From CAKVLS01 sp045651685 (GTDB taxonomy: Bacteria > Bacillota > Clostridia > Christensenellales > UBA1242): 64,000 bases of DNA. Positions within the stretch are counted from its first letter, which is position 1; each line of letters starts with the position of its first letter. The position numbers were made by a program, and so were the translations under genes. The stretch spans positions 1 to 64,000 of the forward strand of contig JAZRSV010000023.1 of NCBI GenBank assembly GCA_045651685.1, read 5' to 3'. Of this stretch, positions 39,558 through 48,205 are shown piece after piece. The notes under the pieces are model-generated. The model saw only the letters and a list, made by a program, of their open reading frames with translations, was not told where the DNA came from and did no database searches.

Positions 39558-40613
39558 ATGAAAGAGTTTGATACATTTGTTACCATAGACAAAAAGACAG
39601 AATATTACGAAAAGCGTTGCCAAAAATTGATACAAGAATACCCAGCAAGACGCAAAGATCCAAAGTTTATACAAGAATGGATCACTACTGCTGCTCAATG
39701 GCGCATGTCACAACTTGGCATACAAAAACTAACCATTTCGTACAAAAAACAATCTGGCACTGCATGCATTTGTAGTGGTCAAATTAATATGAATATCAAA
39801 CTACTAAAAGGCTGTCGCAAACTAGAAGAATTTGTAAAAACAACTGATGCAATTTTTCATGAGATAGAACATCACTCAATATCACAACATAACAAATCTA
39901 TCATAAAAGATGAGCACGGCCAATGTGACAAAACTTTTATCCCACCACATTACGGATATCTAGTGACAAAAACTATCGAAAAAGCATGGAATGTTGACTT
40001 TTGTACAGCAAGCGACTATGCTCTCGCTATGTATATGTTAAATCAAGACGAAACAATAGCAAGAGAAGCTGGCAAAGCATGTACAATTCAACTTTTTAGC
40101 AGAGCAAAAGGCATCAATAGAGAAACTGATGCTATGCTTGACGAGTGCATTAGACTAGAAAATAGATATTTTAGACAAACCCCAGAAAACTTTAGAGACT
40201 ATATCTTAAACTATCAATACTTAAGAGAGAATTTGTTTAATAGTCTTCATACATATCAATCAACTTATGTACAAAATGGTTGCCCAGAGGCAGAAAGAGA
40301 GTTTTTTAACACTGCAAGACGCTTTAACTACAATGACGAGGCTAACCATCAAGCATATGAGATTTATTATCAAAACGGTAGATACGAAGATCTTGTCGAA
40401 TTGGTTAATTGCCCATGCTTTGTTAATACTCCACAAGAGTTGCAAACAGCTGTAGGTATTGCTCAAGACAATTATTTTGATGTAGATTTGGCTTTTTCAC
40501 ACTTTGCACCAGCTACTATAAAACAATATGTAGCACCGCCGAAACCTACTACACCAACTATAAAAACATATACTCCACCTCAAGTAAAAATATTTGATTT
40601 AGACCAACTTTAG
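39558..40613 (+). CDS. Unknown protein with HExxH motif (351 aa)
   Basis: I do not recognise this soluble 351-residue protein. Residues 101-106 read HEIEHH, an HExxH zincin-type motif preceded by a hydrophobic AIF and a helix, so a metalloprotease is possible; a further His/Glu ligand cannot be fixed. The second half is helical with many Tyr and Asn, and the C-terminus is a Pro/Thr-rich tail (APPKPTTPTIKTYTPP) that may be a flexible linker. No signal peptide. Its message looks leaderless. Neighbours give no functional hint. A cytosolic protease or an intracellular structural protein are both possible. Confidence 0.75.
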   Translation: MKEFDTFVTIDKKTEYYEKRCQKLIQEYPARRKDPKFIQEWITTAAQWRMSQLGIQKLTISYKKQSGTACICSGQINMNIKLLKGCRKLEEFVKTTDAIFHEIEHHSISQHNKSIIKDEHGQCDKTFIPPHYGYLVTKTIEKAWNVDFCTASDYALAMYMLNQDETIAREAGKACTIQLFSRAKGINRETDAMLDECIRLENRYFRQTPENFRDYILNYQYLRENLFNSLHTYQSTYVQNGCPEAEREFFNTARRFNYNDEANHQAYEIYYQNGRYEDLVELVNCPCFVNTPQELQTAVGIAQDNYFDVDLAFSHFAPATIKQYVAPPKPTTPTIKTYTPPQVKIFDLDQL

Positions 40614-40628
40614 TTGGTCTTTATTTTT
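40601..40628. terminator. Bidirectional terminator
   Basis: AGACCAAC (40601-40608) with GTTGGTCT (40613-40620) and a T-rich tract; the stem begins within the last codons of the plus-strand gene and serves the convergent minus-strand gene as well. Confidence 0.75.
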
Positions 40629-40929
40629 TCATATAAGTTATGCATAATGGATTGTCTTCGACATCATTTATTGTTATGCCGTTGGCGATACAATTTTTGT
40701 TTTTGTTAAAAAGACAATCAGCATCGCACTCAAGGCACAGCTTTTTGTTATGTTTGTATGGCGCTATTTTGTAGTCCCCCTCAAATATATTTTTACTAAT
40801 ATCTGTTTGTTTGGCGATGTCTTTTTTATAAATACTGCAATTAAGGTTGGGTTCTATTTTTGTTTTGTCAGACTTGCATACTAGACCTTCGTTATACTTA
40901 CAATCAGTTTTTCTACACCTTATATCCAT
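40621..40929 (-). CDS. Small Cys-rich protein with two metal-binding-like modules
   Basis: The 102-residue protein contains two similar Cys modules: CRKTDCKYNEGLVCKSD then NLNCSIY, and CLECDADCLFNKNKNCIAN then PLCITY. The spacing resembles the DUF1540-type small Cys-rich proteins of Firmicutes, which may bind metal. Tandem duplication of one module is apparent. Function unknown. AAGGAT precedes the ATG. Confidence 0.75.
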   Translation of the reverse strand: MDIRCRKTDCKYNEGLVCKSDKTKIEPNLNCSIYKKDIAKQTDISKNIFEGDYKIAPYKHNKKLCLECDADCLFNKNKNCIANGITINDVEDNPLCITYMKK

Positions 40930-41000
40930 ATTGCGTTATCCTTTTTTTTCAAATATTGCCAAAGTTGTAATATTTATACCTTATATAAAAAGTTTTTTTG

Positions 41001-41029
41001 TTGACACAGGGCAAAATATACCTTACAAT
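41001..41029 (+). promoter_or_regulatory. Promoter of rplI
   Basis: Consensus TTGACA (41001-41006), 17 bases, TACAAT (41024-41029), 20 bases before the rplI start codon. Confidence 0.75.
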
Positions 41030-41048
41030 AAAATTAGGGAGAATTATT

Positions 41049-41492
41049 ATGAAAGTTATTTTAACCAAAGATGTAAAAGGCTCTGGCAAAAAGGGCGACA
41101 TTATCGAAGTTAGTGACGGTTATGCAATTAACTTTTTGATCAAAAAGGGTTTTGCAGTAAAAGCAACTAACGAAACACTAAATATCAACGCAGGTCAAAA
41201 AGCATCTATTCAACACAAGATTGATGTAGAGCGCGCAGAATGCCAAGCAATAGCTGAAAAACTTAAAAAAGTGACAGTTATACTAAAACTAAAATCTGGC
41301 GAAAATGGCAAAATATTTGGCTCTATCACAGCAAAAGAAATCGCAGACCAACTTAACAAAGAAGGCCTTGCAGTAGAAAAGAAACAACTTGTTATCGAAA
41401 ATTCTATCAAGACACCTGGCATATATACAATTACTGCAAAATTGTACAAAGACATCTCTGCTAACTTTACTTTGCGTGTTGATGCAGAATAG
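41049..41492 (+). CDS. rplI: Ribosomal protein L9
   Basis: L9 binds 23S rRNA domain V near the L1 stalk. The 147-residue product has the N-terminal MKVILTKDVKGSGKKGDIIEV, the AINFLIKKGFA loop, the long connecting helix and the C-terminal domain with GKIFGSITAKEIADQL. I chose the ATG at 41049 (GGGAG just before it) rather than the upstream in-frame ATG, which precedes the promoter's transcription start. It stands alone with its own promoter and terminator instead of the usual rpsF-ssb-rpsR cluster. Confidence 0.96.
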   Translation: MKVILTKDVKGSGKKGDIIEVSDGYAINFLIKKGFAVKATNETLNINAGQKASIQHKIDVERAECQAIAEKLKKVTVILKLKSGENGKIFGSITAKEIADQLNKEGLAVEKKQLVIENSIKTPGIYTITAKLYKDISANFTLRVDAE

Positions 41493-41507
41493 TTTATTAA
41501 AAAAATT

Positions 41508-41536
41508 AAGACACCTATTTTTGGTGTCTTTTTTGT
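41508..41536 (+). terminator. Intrinsic terminator after rplI
   Basis: AAGACACC (41508-41515) with GGTGTCTT (41523-41530) followed by a T run. Confidence 0.85.
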
Positions 41537-41576
41537 TTTTTTTAGAATTGCAACCTGTCAAACATTATTATTATAT

Positions 41577-41605
41577 TTTACAAATATTTTTTTGGTTGTT
41601 ATAAT
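41577..41605 (+). promoter_or_regulatory. Promoter of malQ
   Basis: TTTACA (41577-41582), 17 bases, TATAAT (41600-41605), 20 bases before the malQ start. Confidence 0.65.
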
Positions 41606-41624
41606 ATCGATAAGTGAGGTGTCT

Positions 41625-43124
41625 ATGAAAAAAACTCTTGGCATGTTGTGTCATGTATCTTCTATACCAAGCAAATATGGCATAGGCGATTTTGGCCAAT
41701 CTAGCCGCGATTTTATCGACTTTTTGGCAGAACGCGATTTTAAGATATGGCAAATTTTGCCACTTAACGAAACCAACATTTGGAACTGCCCTTACTCTTC
41801 TAATTGTTGTTTTTCGATAGACCCTATTTTTGTTGATCCTGACGAATTGTTAGCTCAAAACAAAATCACCCCAAAAGATGTAGAACAATTGCTAAAATTG
41901 CAAGACTCACCAACAGTTAACTACACAATAATAAAAGAACAAAAGGCAAAACTTTTTGACATTGCTTTTAGCAATATTGACTCAAAAACTCAAAAAGCTG
42001 TAGAGAGTGAGTTTGAAACAAGCCCTTGGCTATATCAATATGCTTATTACAAAACACTATTAGATATTTTTAAGGTAGATGACTTTAGAGATGTGCCAAA
42101 AGTTTATTGGAAGATATCTTCTGCAAAAGCAAAAACCTTTATCAAAACCAACTACAAACAAATACTAAAATATGGTTATGTACAATACCTATTAGATAGT
42201 CAATGGCAAAAAGTAAGAGCTTATGCAAAAAAACACGGCATAAAGATACTTGGTGATTTGCCTATTTACCCTAATCCAAATTCTTTTGATGTATTTGCTA
42301 GTCCAGAGCAATTTAAGCTAGACCCAGAAACTTTGATGCCTACCGTATATGGTGGCGTACCACCAGATGATTTTTGCGCTGATGGTCAAAACTGGGAAAC
42401 TTGCGTATATGATTGGGACTATATGCAAAAACACAACTACAAATATCTAATAGACAAAATAAAACTATTGCTTAACAAATATGATATATTGCGACTAGAC
42501 CACTTTTTGGGATATACCGAACACTTTGAGTGGAGTGTTGCAAACCCTGGCACTGGCGAATGGTATATAAAAGGTGGCGAAGACTTTTTTAACACCTTGC
42601 AAGCAAACTGCGATATGTCTCGCATAGTTGTAGAAGACCTAGGCCTAGACAAAGAAGAAGCTAACCGTATCAAAAAAATGTTTGATCTAAAGGGTATGTG
42701 TCTTGTTCAGATGACTACTATATACGACACAACTTTTAGATACTTCCCTGACAATGTACCTGCAAACAGCTTATACTACCTTCGCACACATGACAACAAT
42801 ACTTTTATTGGCTACCTATCTACATTGCCACAACATCTAAAAGCAGACTTTTGTATGCTTATGGACATCAACTATGGTACAGACCAACAGATTTTGGTTG
42901 ACTGTATACGCCGCATGATGCAATGTAAGAGCAAAATTGTTATTATACAAATGCAAGACTTTTTGATGCAGGACCAAGACCAACGCATGAATATACCTGG
43001 CCAAGCAGAAAACTGCTGGGAGTATAGAGCGCCAAACGGCTACCAAGGCAAAGTCACACAAACTATTAACAAAGTTTTGCATGAAAAACCATTGCCATGC
43101 TTAACAAGTAAAAAAAATAAATAA
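41625..43124 (+). CDS. malQ: 4-alpha-glucanotransferase (amylomaltase)
   Basis: MalQ transfers alpha-1,4-glucan segments between maltodextrins (glycoside hydrolase family 77). The 499-residue product is of normal length and has GIGDFG near the N-terminus, the nucleophile strand LRLDHFLGY (Asp at about residue 291), the acid/base Glu in VVEDLGL (about 339), and the transition-state Asp in RTHDNNTF (about 392). The start at 41625 has GAGGTG before it. It implies glycogen or maltodextrin use, although no other such genes are nearby. A strong terminator follows. Confidence 0.95.
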   Translation: MKKTLGMLCHVSSIPSKYGIGDFGQSSRDFIDFLAERDFKIWQILPLNETNIWNCPYSSNCCFSIDPIFVDPDELLAQNKITPKDVEQLLKLQDSPTVNYTIIKEQKAKLFDIAFSNIDSKTQKAVESEFETSPWLYQYAYYKTLLDIFKVDDFRDVPKVYWKISSAKAKTFIKTNYKQILKYGYVQYLLDSQWQKVRAYAKKHGIKILGDLPIYPNPNSFDVFASPEQFKLDPETLMPTVYGGVPPDDFCADGQNWETCVYDWDYMQKHNYKYLIDKIKLLLNKYDILRLDHFLGYTEHFEWSVANPGTGEWYIKGGEDFFNTLQANCDMSRIVVEDLGLDKEEANRIKKMFDLKGMCLVQMTTIYDTTFRYFPDNVPANSLYYLRTHDNNTFIGYLSTLPQHLKADFCMLMDINYGTDQQILVDCIRRMMQCKSKIVIIQMQDFLMQDQDQRMNIPGQAENCWEYRAPNGYQGKVTQTINKVLHEKPLPCLTSKKNK

Positions 43125-43130
43125 CTCACA

Positions 43131-43163
43131 ACAAAAAAGACACCAACAAAGTGTCTTTTTTTT
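43131..43163 (+). terminator. Intrinsic terminator after malQ
   Basis: AAGACAC (43137-43143) with GTGTCTT (43151-43157) and a T8 run. It marks the end of the left chromosomal segment just outside the island. Confidence 0.8.
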
Positions 43164-43200
43164 ATCAAATAAAAAACTCCATTAATTATGGAGTTCGTTT

Positions 43201-43243
43201 TGGTGACCCCACAGGGAATCGAACCCCGAACTAGCCCTTAGGA
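43201..43243 (-). pseudogene. Displaced 3' half of the host tRNA-Arg(CCU) (left island end)
   Basis: Minus strand, from the anticodon loop TTCCTAA: anticodon-stem GGGCT, variable AGTT, a T arm with stem CGGGG/CCCTG and loop TTCGATT, acceptor strand TGGGGTC, discriminator A and an encoded CCA. No 5' half follows upstream. Its acceptor strand pairs with GACCTCA at 59179-59173 in all seven positions (one G-U), and its anticodon stem pairs with AGCCC there. The two pieces are therefore one tRNA-Arg(CCU) gene cut at the anticodon loop by the island. Confidence 0.85.
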
Positions 43244-43583
43244 ATGCTTTGACGGAGATTCGAATCTCTAACTGAGTTTAGCATGGGCTAAGCTCGAGCC
43301 AACAAAAAATGAGCCCATTATGTCTCTTTGGTAACTTTGCTAATACACACCCTTTATTTGTGCTTGAATGGATCTTTTCTTATAGAGATTACAGATTGTT
43401 TGTAACGTTAAAAAACTTAGACTCAATCTTTTGCGGGGAGAAGAAACATCTATCTTATTATGGTAATATGTTAATATTTTTAACTTAGATGTTATAAAAC
43501 ATATTATTTTAAACTTTAATCGCTAAGATTGCTAAAATTAAATTCACAATTAAACTATCTTGTTAATTAGGTTTTGTAGAAAA
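43244..43583. other. Non-coding left arm of the island
   Basis: About 340 bases without a plausible gene. It contains a perfect 14-bp palindrome (GAGATTCGAATCTC, 43255-43268) that resembles a tRNA T arm, and an inverted repeat of TGGGCT (43284-43289) with AGCCCA (43312-43317) enclosing a smaller one (GGCT...AGCC). These may be integrase arm sites or tRNA debris. Confidence 0.5.
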
Positions 43584-43617
43584 TAAAAAAGCAATCATAG
43601 TTGATTGCTTTTTATTT
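43584..43617 (-). terminator. Intrinsic terminator of the island GLUG lipoprotein gene
   Basis: Perfect 10-bp stem AAAGCAATCA (43588-43597) with TGATTGCTTT (43602-43611); T run on the minus strand. Confidence 0.85.
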
Positions 43618-46407
43618 TTAATCTATGTTTAATCCCTTTAAGGTTGGATTTCCGGCATTTGGGAAGTCCCAAATAGCTGGATCCCAAACTTGTTCTATTG
43701 CTAAAAGAATTTCAAGCGTTGTTGCAGAGATTCCATACTCATAAATTACACCAGACTCATCAGATGTTCCTGCTATTACTACATCTTGTTCATCACTAAC
43801 AAAAGAATTAATGATCTCTGGGATTATTCCAGGATATCCACCATATGCAAGCCCACCTACATTTGAATAATTATTTAGAGATTCAGAATATATATTTGTT
43901 GTAATAAATGTGTTGGTTATTATTATGCTGCTATCAGCACTAAATCCTACACCATAAACATGAGAATAGTATGTTACATTACACACAATATCGCCTTCTG
44001 AATAACAATTTGTTGTTTTTATTGTAGAGCCTAATCCACCACTCGTGTATGCGAATAAGCCTCCAATGTAAGCGTTCTCACCTTCTACATTAATATCAAT
44101 AACACTGTAGCTATCTTTTATCTCTTCTGCTATATAAGAAGCTAATCCTCCAATATAGGCATGGTTTGTTGTATTGATTGTCATAGATCCTGAATAATAA
44201 GATTGTTTAATATTTGTAACACGGCAACATAATCCACCAACATTTACGCCAGGAGCAGATTTTACAATTATATTTGCGTCTACACCACTATTTGAAACGC
44301 TAATGCATTCACCTACTAAACCACCAATAGCCAACCCGCATTTTGAACTTTCTATGCTTATATCTGTCTTAGAATAACAGTTATATATGTTATCACATAC
44401 ACCAACAAGCCCTCCGATTAAGAAGTTATCCCATCCATCACTCAAACTAGTAAAACTTATACTCCCAGTAGCAGAGCAGTTTTCTATGTTAGTATTTTCA
44501 GAAAATGCAACAAGAGATGCAATATGCTTTGTTGTTGAATCTTCATCGACTATTGTTATTTCAAAATCGGTCAAATTTACATTCTTTATAACCGAATTAC
44601 TTACATATCCAAACAAAGCGTTGTTTGTTCTATTTATTGTTATCTTAAAATTTGAAATTGTATATCCTTTTCCATCAAAAACTGAAGAAGCATAAAAATT
44701 AATTGGGTTCCATTCAATACCGCCTAGATCTATATCGCCTGTAAGCTCAAAAAAACCACTATTATTGCCTTGTATGTTAATTAAGTCTGAAGCATTATTT
44801 ATTAAAACTGTGTTCGTTGTGTTATAACAATTTTTTAATGTACCACCGTATGCGGATAATGTGCCTTTATACACTTCTCCATTTTGAGTGTTTACATTAA
44901 TTTTTCCATTTGCACTACAATTATGCAGCTCACCACCATTAGACGATCCAACAATTCCCGCCGCATAAATATTGCCATATTCTAAAGAATATTCTATATT
45001 ATAATTCACAACTTCTAAATTTTTTACTACCGAATGTGTTAAACAGCCAAATAGTCCGGCATTTTCTGTAGGTGTTGTTATTTTAAAGTTGGAAATTTTC
45101 TTATTATTACCATCAAACAATGATAATGATAATTTTAAAGGGGTAAGTTCAGCATTATTAAAATCGATATTTCCCAACAATTTATAATAGCCACTATAAA
45201 ATTCTTTTATGCCCAAAAGATCATCAGTTGTTTTTATTTCAATATATTTATTTTCTTCTATCATTTTGCTGTAGTCAATTGTTGCTATTGCATAACCTGC
45301 AAGCTGCCCTACATATTCTTCTAAAGTAGAAATAGCAGAAAGTTTAGCTTCTGAATAACAATACTTCATAGAACCAAAGCTTGAATCATGTCCAACTATT
45401 CCGCCTACATATGCTGTGTCGTATTCAGAAGAACCAGCACAACTACTTAATATATTTGTCGATAAAACAGAGCAATTATCAAAAGTCTCATAATAACTAG
45501 TTGAATTGCCCACAATTCCTCCAACATAACAGTTATAAACTGCTGAAAAAGAGATATCTGCATTTGAAACAGTACAGTTTTTTACCTTAGAGTTGTAAGA
45601 ACTTCCAGCAATACCTCCAGCACTTCCCGAAAAAATGTGTTCAGTATTTATATAAAAATCACAAATTGTTAAATTTTCTACTACAGCATTATTAATAGAA
45701 CTAAAAAACCCGACATTTTCATAACTTAATGTAATTCTAAAGTTTGAGATTTTATGTCCAGCACCATCAAAAGTCCCGTTATAATTAATTGGAGTCCACT
45801 CGCTTTCTTCTAAATCAATATCATTAACTAACCTTGCTTTAGGAACGGTATCTATCATTCTTAGCCTTTCTGCATTGTGTACAATTAAATACCCATCACT
45901 TGTATACATGTCCCATTTGGCATACAAAGTTACATCTCCCAAACTTCCTTTAGAAATGCCGGTCACAAGGTTTGCTTTATCAAAATTTTCTCCGTCATAC
46001 CAACCACAAAAAACATATCCTGGTTTTTGTGGTTGACTCATTCTTACTTCATCCTTGATTGTATAGGTCTTTATCTCTTCTTCACTAAAATAGCCGCCAT
46101 ATAAATTGTAATTTATGTTATATTTGTTAATTTCCCATTTTGCCTTTAAAACAATTGATTTTTCAATTGTATCATTTTCAAAATCCCATTTAGCATCGTT
46201 AGCATCATACCATCCTAAGAATTTATACCCTGCTCTTGGTTCTACTGATGGTTCATACAACTTAAAATCGCCGGGTACTGTTACTTGTGTTGATCGACCT
46301 TCACCATAATCAAATTTTACAAAAAAATTTTTTGTGCAAGCAGATAGCAATAAAATAACCGGCACAAACAACAACATCGCAAAACAGATTTTTAATAATT
46401 TTTTCAT
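43618..46407 (-). CDS. GLUG-repeat lipoprotein with InlB-type repeats (929 aa)
   Basis: A lipoprotein (LLLSAC lipobox, Cys at about 24) with two N-terminal Listeria-Bacteroides (InlB B / Flg_new) repeats, each with the hallmark GYKFLGWYD or GYVFCGWYD and ending LKAKW or LYAKW (about residues 30-165). The rest is three rounds of a block opening with a phrase like LVNDIDLEESEWTPI (about 195, 410 and 555) followed by GLUG repeats (GGIAGSS, GGIVGNS, GGLVGV and so on). It is a smaller relative of the giant gene at the start of this window but has different N-terminal domains. It is inside the island, so this surface protein type is mobile cargo. Likely role: adhesion or surface display (family-level inference). 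AGGAG precedes the ATG. Confidence 0.9.
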   Translation of the reverse strand: MKKLLKICFAMLLFVPVILLLSACTKNFFVKFDYGEGRSTQVTVPGDFKLYEPSVEPRAGYKFLGWYDANDAKWDFENDTIEKSIVLKAKWEINKYNINYNLYGGYFSEEEIKTYTIKDEVRMSQPQKPGYVFCGWYDGENFDKANLVTGISKGSLGDVTLYAKWDMYTSDGYLIVHNAERLRMIDTVPKARLVNDIDLEESEWTPINYNGTFDGAGHKISNFRITLSYENVGFFSSINNAVVENLTICDFYINTEHIFSGSAGGIAGSSYNSKVKNCTVSNADISFSAVYNCYVGGIVGNSTSYYETFDNCSVLSTNILSSCAGSSEYDTAYVGGIVGHDSSFGSMKYCYSEAKLSAISTLEEYVGQLAGYAIATIDYSKMIEENKYIEIKTTDDLLGIKEFYSGYYKLLGNIDFNNAELTPLKLSLSLFDGNNKKISNFKITTPTENAGLFGCLTHSVVKNLEVVNYNIEYSLEYGNIYAAGIVGSSNGGELHNCSANGKINVNTQNGEVYKGTLSAYGGTLKNCYNTTNTVLINNASDLINIQGNNSGFFELTGDIDLGGIEWNPINFYASSVFDGKGYTISNFKITINRTNNALFGYVSNSVIKNVNLTDFEITIVDEDSTTKHIASLVAFSENTNIENCSATGSISFTSLSDGWDNFLIGGLVGVCDNIYNCYSKTDISIESSKCGLAIGGLVGECISVSNSGVDANIIVKSAPGVNVGGLCCRVTNIKQSYYSGSMTINTTNHAYIGGLASYIAEEIKDSYSVIDINVEGENAYIGGLFAYTSGGLGSTIKTTNCYSEGDIVCNVTYYSHVYGVGFSADSSIIITNTFITTNIYSESLNNYSNVGGLAYGGYPGIIPEIINSFVSDEQDVVIAGTSDESGVIYEYGISATTLEILLAIEQVWDPAIWDFPNAGNPTLKGLNID

Positions 46408-46891
46408 TATACAACTCCTATTCTTAATTATTTTTTAATTACTTATATTTTATTTAATAAAACCTAGTTGAAGCATTTTCTATAGCTATCTAAAACAAAC
46501 CATTTCACTTGTTGTTTTAGTATATATACCTGTATCTCTAGGGTAGGGTTTAATATCCCTAGGAAACGCCACAGAAAACCTATAAATTATTAACAAATTA
46601 GGTGTTTAAAGTTTTTTTTGGTGCAACCGAGATGATTTGAACATCCGACCTATCGCTTAGGAGCAATAGAAAATCATTAAAATAACTTTTCTACCACTCA
46701 TTTTATCAATTATCATAAAAATTATAGTCAATTTGACAGAAAATCTCAATCAAATTGACTATCTTTTCTAACTTTTAATCAACCCCACCCAAAATCGCGG
46801 TGACGATTTGGTGCACTTTTGAGCAAAATTGCAGTTTGGGTGCAGTTTAAAGTTTTTCTTGTTTGCTATATGAAAATCTGTACTTATGTGT
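46408..46891. other. Intergenic region with tRNA scar and palindrome
   Basis: Contains the upstream region of the GLUG gene, an inverted repeat CTAGGG/CCCTAG spanning 46538-46561, the tRNA 3'-half scar (46619-46663) and an AT-rich stretch leading to the KAP gene. No gene seen. Confidence 0.5.
46619..46663 (-). pseudogene. tRNA-Arg(CCU)-type 3' half (internal attachment scar)
   Basis: Minus strand, from TCCTAA: anticodon-stem GCGAT, variable AGGTC, a perfect T arm (stem GGATG/CATCT, loop TTCAAAT), acceptor strand CGGTTGC, A and encoded CCA. Nothing upstream completes a D arm or 5' acceptor strand. The anticodon segment CTCCTAAGCGATAG is identical to that of the intact island tRNA, but the T arm and acceptor strand differ, so it comes from another tRNA-Arg gene or another element. 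Confidence 0.75.
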
Positions 46892-46897
46892 TATAAT
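46889..46897 (+). promoter_or_regulatory. Extended -10 promoter of the KAP gene
   Basis: TGT followed by TATAAT (46892-46897). No clear -35. The same extended -10 pattern (TG, one base, TATAAT or TATACT) precedes other island genes at 49199, 53282 and 56442. Confidence 0.55.
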
Positions 46898-46921
46898 ATA
46901 TTTTGTAATAAGGAGAACTTC

Positions 46922-48205
46922 ATGATTGATATAACAGAAGATAAATTAGATAGAGATGAAATCTTAAACAAACTTTTTCAAATTTTTAACAATTTTGGCA
47001 ATCAAGACGATCAAGGATTAACAATGGCTATCAATGGACGTTATGGAATGGGTAAAAGCACGTTGTTAAGTTTTATAGAGCAAAAAAACAAAGAAGAAAA
47101 TCTATATAATGTCGTGCTCTATGATGCATGGAAAAGTAATTTGTTTGAAAATCCTATTGTTCCATTAATGTACAGCATCAGCAAAATATCTAGCACAGGC
47201 AACAAATTGAAAAATGTGGCTAAAAAAGTTGTTAAAGCGATTCCAATAATGCTTGCAAAGACTTTAGCTAATACAACCAACATTGATATAACATCAGCAG
47301 TTGAATCGCAAGACATTTTTAAGGAATATGATGACTTTAATAAAGCAATTGACGAATGTAAAAAAATATTGGCTGAGATTTGTCAAAATAAAAAAACAAT
47401 TTTGTTAGTAGACGAACTCGATAGATGTTTACCTAAATATCAGATTAAAGTATTAGAGTCATTATATCACTTTTTAAACATTCCTAACTTAATTATTGTT
47501 ATTGCTTTAGATAGAGAACAATTAGAAGAAGCGATTAGAAACGAGTTTGGTAATTATACAGACACATATGGTTATTTATCAAAGTTTATACAGTATGAAA
47601 TAGACTTACCAACAGAAACAACCGCTAATTATGCTATAAGTTTAATGAATTTTAGAAGCGACTATGATCAAGAAGTAAAAGAAATAGTCGCAATGATGTT
47701 TGATGCATTGAATGTTTCAACAAGAGATATAAAAATAATAATGAGAGATCTTAATTTAATTTGTAAAGAAAAAAGAGATGGCTTTGGTTATATAAAGAAT
47801 TATCCATATTACTATCCTATACTGATTGCTTTCATGCTTCTTTTAAAGAGTCATAATGCAAATATCTATAAAAAATATTTTGGCAAAGAATTAGATAATA
47901 ACTATGAAAGAGAATCCGTTTCTATAATAAAGACAAGATATCATGCTTTCTTAGAGGATATTAAACAAAGTAAATTTGTTCAGGTAATAACAACTTTACA
48001 ATCCAACCCTTTTGGACAATCTGCATTACTTCATGTTATTAGCCTATTCGATAATGTTGACAAAATAAAACATGAAGATTTAGCTGTTTGTATAAAAAGA
48101 AGCGTTGAGGATGTTCAATTGTTATTGAAAGATACAAAGTTTATGTATTGGTATTTCCCATCAAGTGTAAACACGATCATCAATCAATTGAAAATTATAT
48201 TATAG
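46922..48205 (+). CDS. KAP-family P-loop NTPase
   Basis: The 427-residue protein has Walker A GRYGMGKST (residues 39-47), Walker B TILLVDELDRC (about residue 160), and the arrangement of the KAP family (named after Kidins220/ARMS and PifA): DRDEILNKLF opening, DAWKSNLFENPI after the P-loop, and VIALDREQLEEAI after Walker B. In bacteria KAP NTPases are common on plasmids and islands and include PifA, which blocks T7 infection; an anti-phage role here is inference. No membrane insertion of the kind seen in some members is evident. AAGGAG lies seven bases before the ATG. It converges with three small genes with no gap. Confidence 0.88.
   Translation: MIDITEDKLDRDEILNKLFQIFNNFGNQDDQGLTMAINGRYGMGKSTLLSFIEQKNKEENLYNVVLYDAWKSNLFENPIVPLMYSISKISSTGNKLKNVAKKVVKAIPIMLAKTLANTTNIDITSAVESQDIFKEYDDFNKAIDECKKILAEICQNKKTILLVDELDRCLPKYQIKVLESLYHFLNIPNLIIVIALDREQLEEAIRNEFGNYTDTYGYLSKFIQYEIDLPTETTANYAISLMNFRSDYDQEVKEIVAMMFDALNVSTRDIKIIMRDLNLICKEKRDGFGYIKNYPYYYPILIAFMLLLKSHNANIYKKYFGKELDNNYERESVSIIKTRYHAFLEDIKQSKFVQVITTLQSNPFGQSALLHVISLFDNVDKIKHEDLAVCIKRSVEDVQLLLKDTKFMYWYFPSSVNTIINQLKIIL

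Noticed and set aside
43201..43460. Candidate tmRNA (ssrA) on the minus strand, because the 3' end looks tRNA-like and CTCGAGCTTAG resembles a tmRNA segment
   Set aside because: No matching 5' acceptor strand within 400 bases, no G3-U70 pair, and no tag frame ending in the usual Ala-rich codons. The split-tRNA explanation accounts for the 3' half fully.
43201..43460. Group I intron in the tRNA anticodon loop
   Set aside because: No 5' exon is found nearby and the conserved P, Q, R, S core elements are not recognisable. The 5' half lies 16 kb away at the other end of the island.
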